In this document: positions 21,523 through 22,764 of the stretch, one piece after another
How positions within the stretch are numbered: position 1 is the stretch's first letter
Layout: every line of letters starts with the position of its first letter
From: Pelargonium cotyledonis
Lineage: Eukaryota > Streptophyta > Magnoliopsida > Geraniales > Geraniaceae
Reading direction: 5' to 3'
NCBI GenBank assembly: GCA_036897625.1
Contig: JAYMTA010000960.1
Location: 1 to 22,764 of the forward strand
DNA length: 22,764 bases
Translations under genes and position numbers: made by a program
Notes under the pieces: generated by a model
What the model was told of the DNA's origin: nothing
Database searches by the model: none
What the model saw: the letters and a program-made list of their open reading frames with translations, nothing else

Positions 21523-21780
21523 GTCGATGTTGCGAGCTGATGATGAAAAAGAAACTTGAGAATTGCAGCAATGGAGATATGATGGGAATTGATTGAGGGG
21601 TTTACTTCACAGACAGAGGTTTTGGTAAATTAAGAATCAACAGAGAGGAAGAGAATGAAATTAGCACCCTAGGGTTAGAGGTTGACCAGTTCATATTTGT
21701 GGGATTGTAGGTTGACACGTGGCTATCTCCAATTGGCATACACTATACATAATTTTATACTCTCTAAAAAAGAGTCGGTC
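21523..21780 (-). promoter_or_regulatory. 5' UTR and probable promoter of the spen-family gene, with a G-box
   Basis: Upstream of the ATG at 21522, the minus strand has a pyrimidine-rich leader. A palindromic CACGTG (G-box, in the ABRE-like context acacgtggc) lies at 21716-21721. A TATA-like stretch (tataaaa on the minus strand) lies at 21753-21759. A W-box-like ttgacc is at 21682. If the TATA is real, the leader would be about 200 nt and the G-box would lie near the transcription start. The start site itself is not visible. Confidence 0.35.
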
Positions 21781-21814
21781 AATATGTTTATAAAAAAAAT
21801 AGGTAAAAGACCGA

Positions 21815-21884
21815 TAGATCCCGAACTTTGGTGTTTTGGTTCAATTTGGTCACGAAAATTAGTCTTGAACTTTCGTGTTTTGCC
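21815..21884. repeat. Dispersed-repeat fragment related to the left-end repeat
   Basis: The phrases cgaactttggtgttttgg, ttcaatttggtcacgaaa and cttgaactttcgtgttttg follow one another. They have the same vocabulary as the fold-back repeat at about 680-1000. The fragment ends exactly where the hAT-like terminus begins, suggesting one element inserted into or beside the other. Confidence 0.5.
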
Positions 21885-22075
21885 TAGGGATGGCAACGGG
21901 TGGGTTGATCTTTGTCCCCGCCCCATTCCTCAACCCCATCCCCCGTATTCGCCCAGTGCCCCGTTCGAGTATCTTATCCCTGCCCTGTGCCCCATTCGGG
22001 TATCTTATCCCGCCCCGTTCGGAGACAGGGATTCCCCGTGCCTCGTGACCCGCTCTATTTTATCAAATTTTATGT
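21885..22075. mobile_element. hAT-like non-autonomous element terminus (tagggatggcaacggg)
   Basis: The segment opens tagggatggcaacggg, like the T/CAGGGGTGGCAA ends of plant hAT-type elements. It continues into an unusually GC-rich, C-biased tract containing two related units of about 31 bp (gccccgttcgagtatcttat near 21958 and gccccattcgggtatcttat near 21989). A matching inverted end (ttgccatccc) is not found downstream in the window, so this is a one-ended or truncated copy. Confidence 0.5.
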
Positions 22076-22217
22076 TACTTAATATGTAAAGTTCTAAATA
22101 AAATTGTAAATTTTTGTTCTTGAGAAATATTAAATAAAGTATTAGTTATATACAACATTAAAGTATTATTTATTTATGCATATATTTAAAAAAAAATTTG
22201 AAACACCAGTAATTTTA

Positions 22218-22764
22218 TTAAAACTTATCAGTAGACAACAATGGCTCTATATCGGGAGGACACTCTGACATAGCCCACGAACTACGACCAGCATAAGAAC
22301 AAGACACCCTAGCTAAGTTATGGGCCACATCATTCGCGGACCGTTTTACAAAAGAGAACTTAACATTCTCCATAGAATTAGCAATACAAACACAATCTCT
22401 AAACAAAAGCCCATAAACACCATTTATCTCGGACCCTGACACGAATATGAAATAACACGTTGAGCATCACCCTCAACAATGATATTCTGCCATCCTTGTG
22501 ATTTAGCCCACGACAAGGCCTCACGAGCTGTCATTGTTGAATCTGTCTCAGAACCCCGCCAAAACCTATTGCCGCCACCAAGCCATCTACCTTCTTCATC
22601 TCTAAGCACCCAACCACAACCAATACCTCCCTCCAACCTAAAAACAACAACATCAAAATTTAATTTAACCCAACCCATAGCTGGAGCTGCCCATTTGCAA
22701 AACCTGCGATCATCGGCCCGAACAACAGGTTGTCTAGAACACCGAACAGCAGCTTGAACTAAAC
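22218..22764 (-). pseudogene. Frameshifted RNase H-like (RVT_3) domain from a plant non-LTR retroelement, partial
   Basis: The minus strand is open from the right edge with RRFCKWAAPAMGWVKLNFDVV, split here as RRFCKWAAPA then MGWVKLNFDVV, the classic entry to plant RVT_3/RNase H domains. Numbering from the M at 22678, the first acidic residue is D9 (NFD), the second E53 (AREAL) and the third D71 (VEGDAQRVI). Homology then jumps frame between about 22424 and 22442. It continues as GSEINGVYGLLFRDC and KRSANDVAHNLAR, which holds the last expected Asp, to TAA at 22218-22220. All four acidic residues of the family are thus present but split by one frameshift. The N-terminal part lies outside the window. 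It may be a decayed LINE remnant or a stand-alone RNase H-like gene copy. No poly(A) tail or target duplication was identified. Confidence 0.75.

Overview
The window is nuclear DNA from a flowering plant, most likely a eudicot. It is AT-rich, with long intergenic and intronic stretches. Two genes have many GT-AG introns whose spliced frames stay open, and both products belong to plant-type families. Species cannot be fixed from sequence alone. There is no bacterial, phage or CRISPR-type content.

Layout. Positions 1-1150 are AT-rich intergenic DNA with a 131-bp tandem duplication (1-244) and a fold-back repeat (about 680-1000). Positions 1160-3660 hold a decayed DUF2828/DUF7788 (vWA-like) gene on the + strand. 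Its vWA metal-site motif is destroyed, and it carries a frameshift and an in-frame stop. Positions 3660-5085 are intergenic. Positions 5303-12447 (+) hold a 22-exon gene for a 1200-residue plant protein of the Arabidopsis At4g24610/At5g65440 type. Positions 12916-21522 (-) hold a 4-exon gene for a 908-residue spen-family protein (two RRMs plus a SPOC domain). It resembles FPA but matches the two-RRM At4g12640-type paralogue best. Its third intron is 5.6 kb. Positions 21815-22075 carry dispersed-repeat and hAT-like sequence. Positions 22218-22764 (-) hold a frameshifted RNase H domain from a retroelement that runs off the right edge.

The two intact genes converge, with 468 bp between their stop codons, so their 3' UTRs probably abut or overlap. 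The spen-family gene encodes a predicted nuclear RNA-binding protein. Its best-known relative, FPA, controls poly(A)-site choice, including inside its own first intron. The other large gene has no established function that I can name with confidence.

No wholly new system is evident. The observations most worth checking are: a 21-bp in-frame repeat that triplicates a splice donor in the 1200-residue gene; an ORF and poly(A) signal in the large spen intron that would give an RRM1-only isoform; a start-codon-only first coding exon in the same gene; and the vWA-dead DUF2828 copy.
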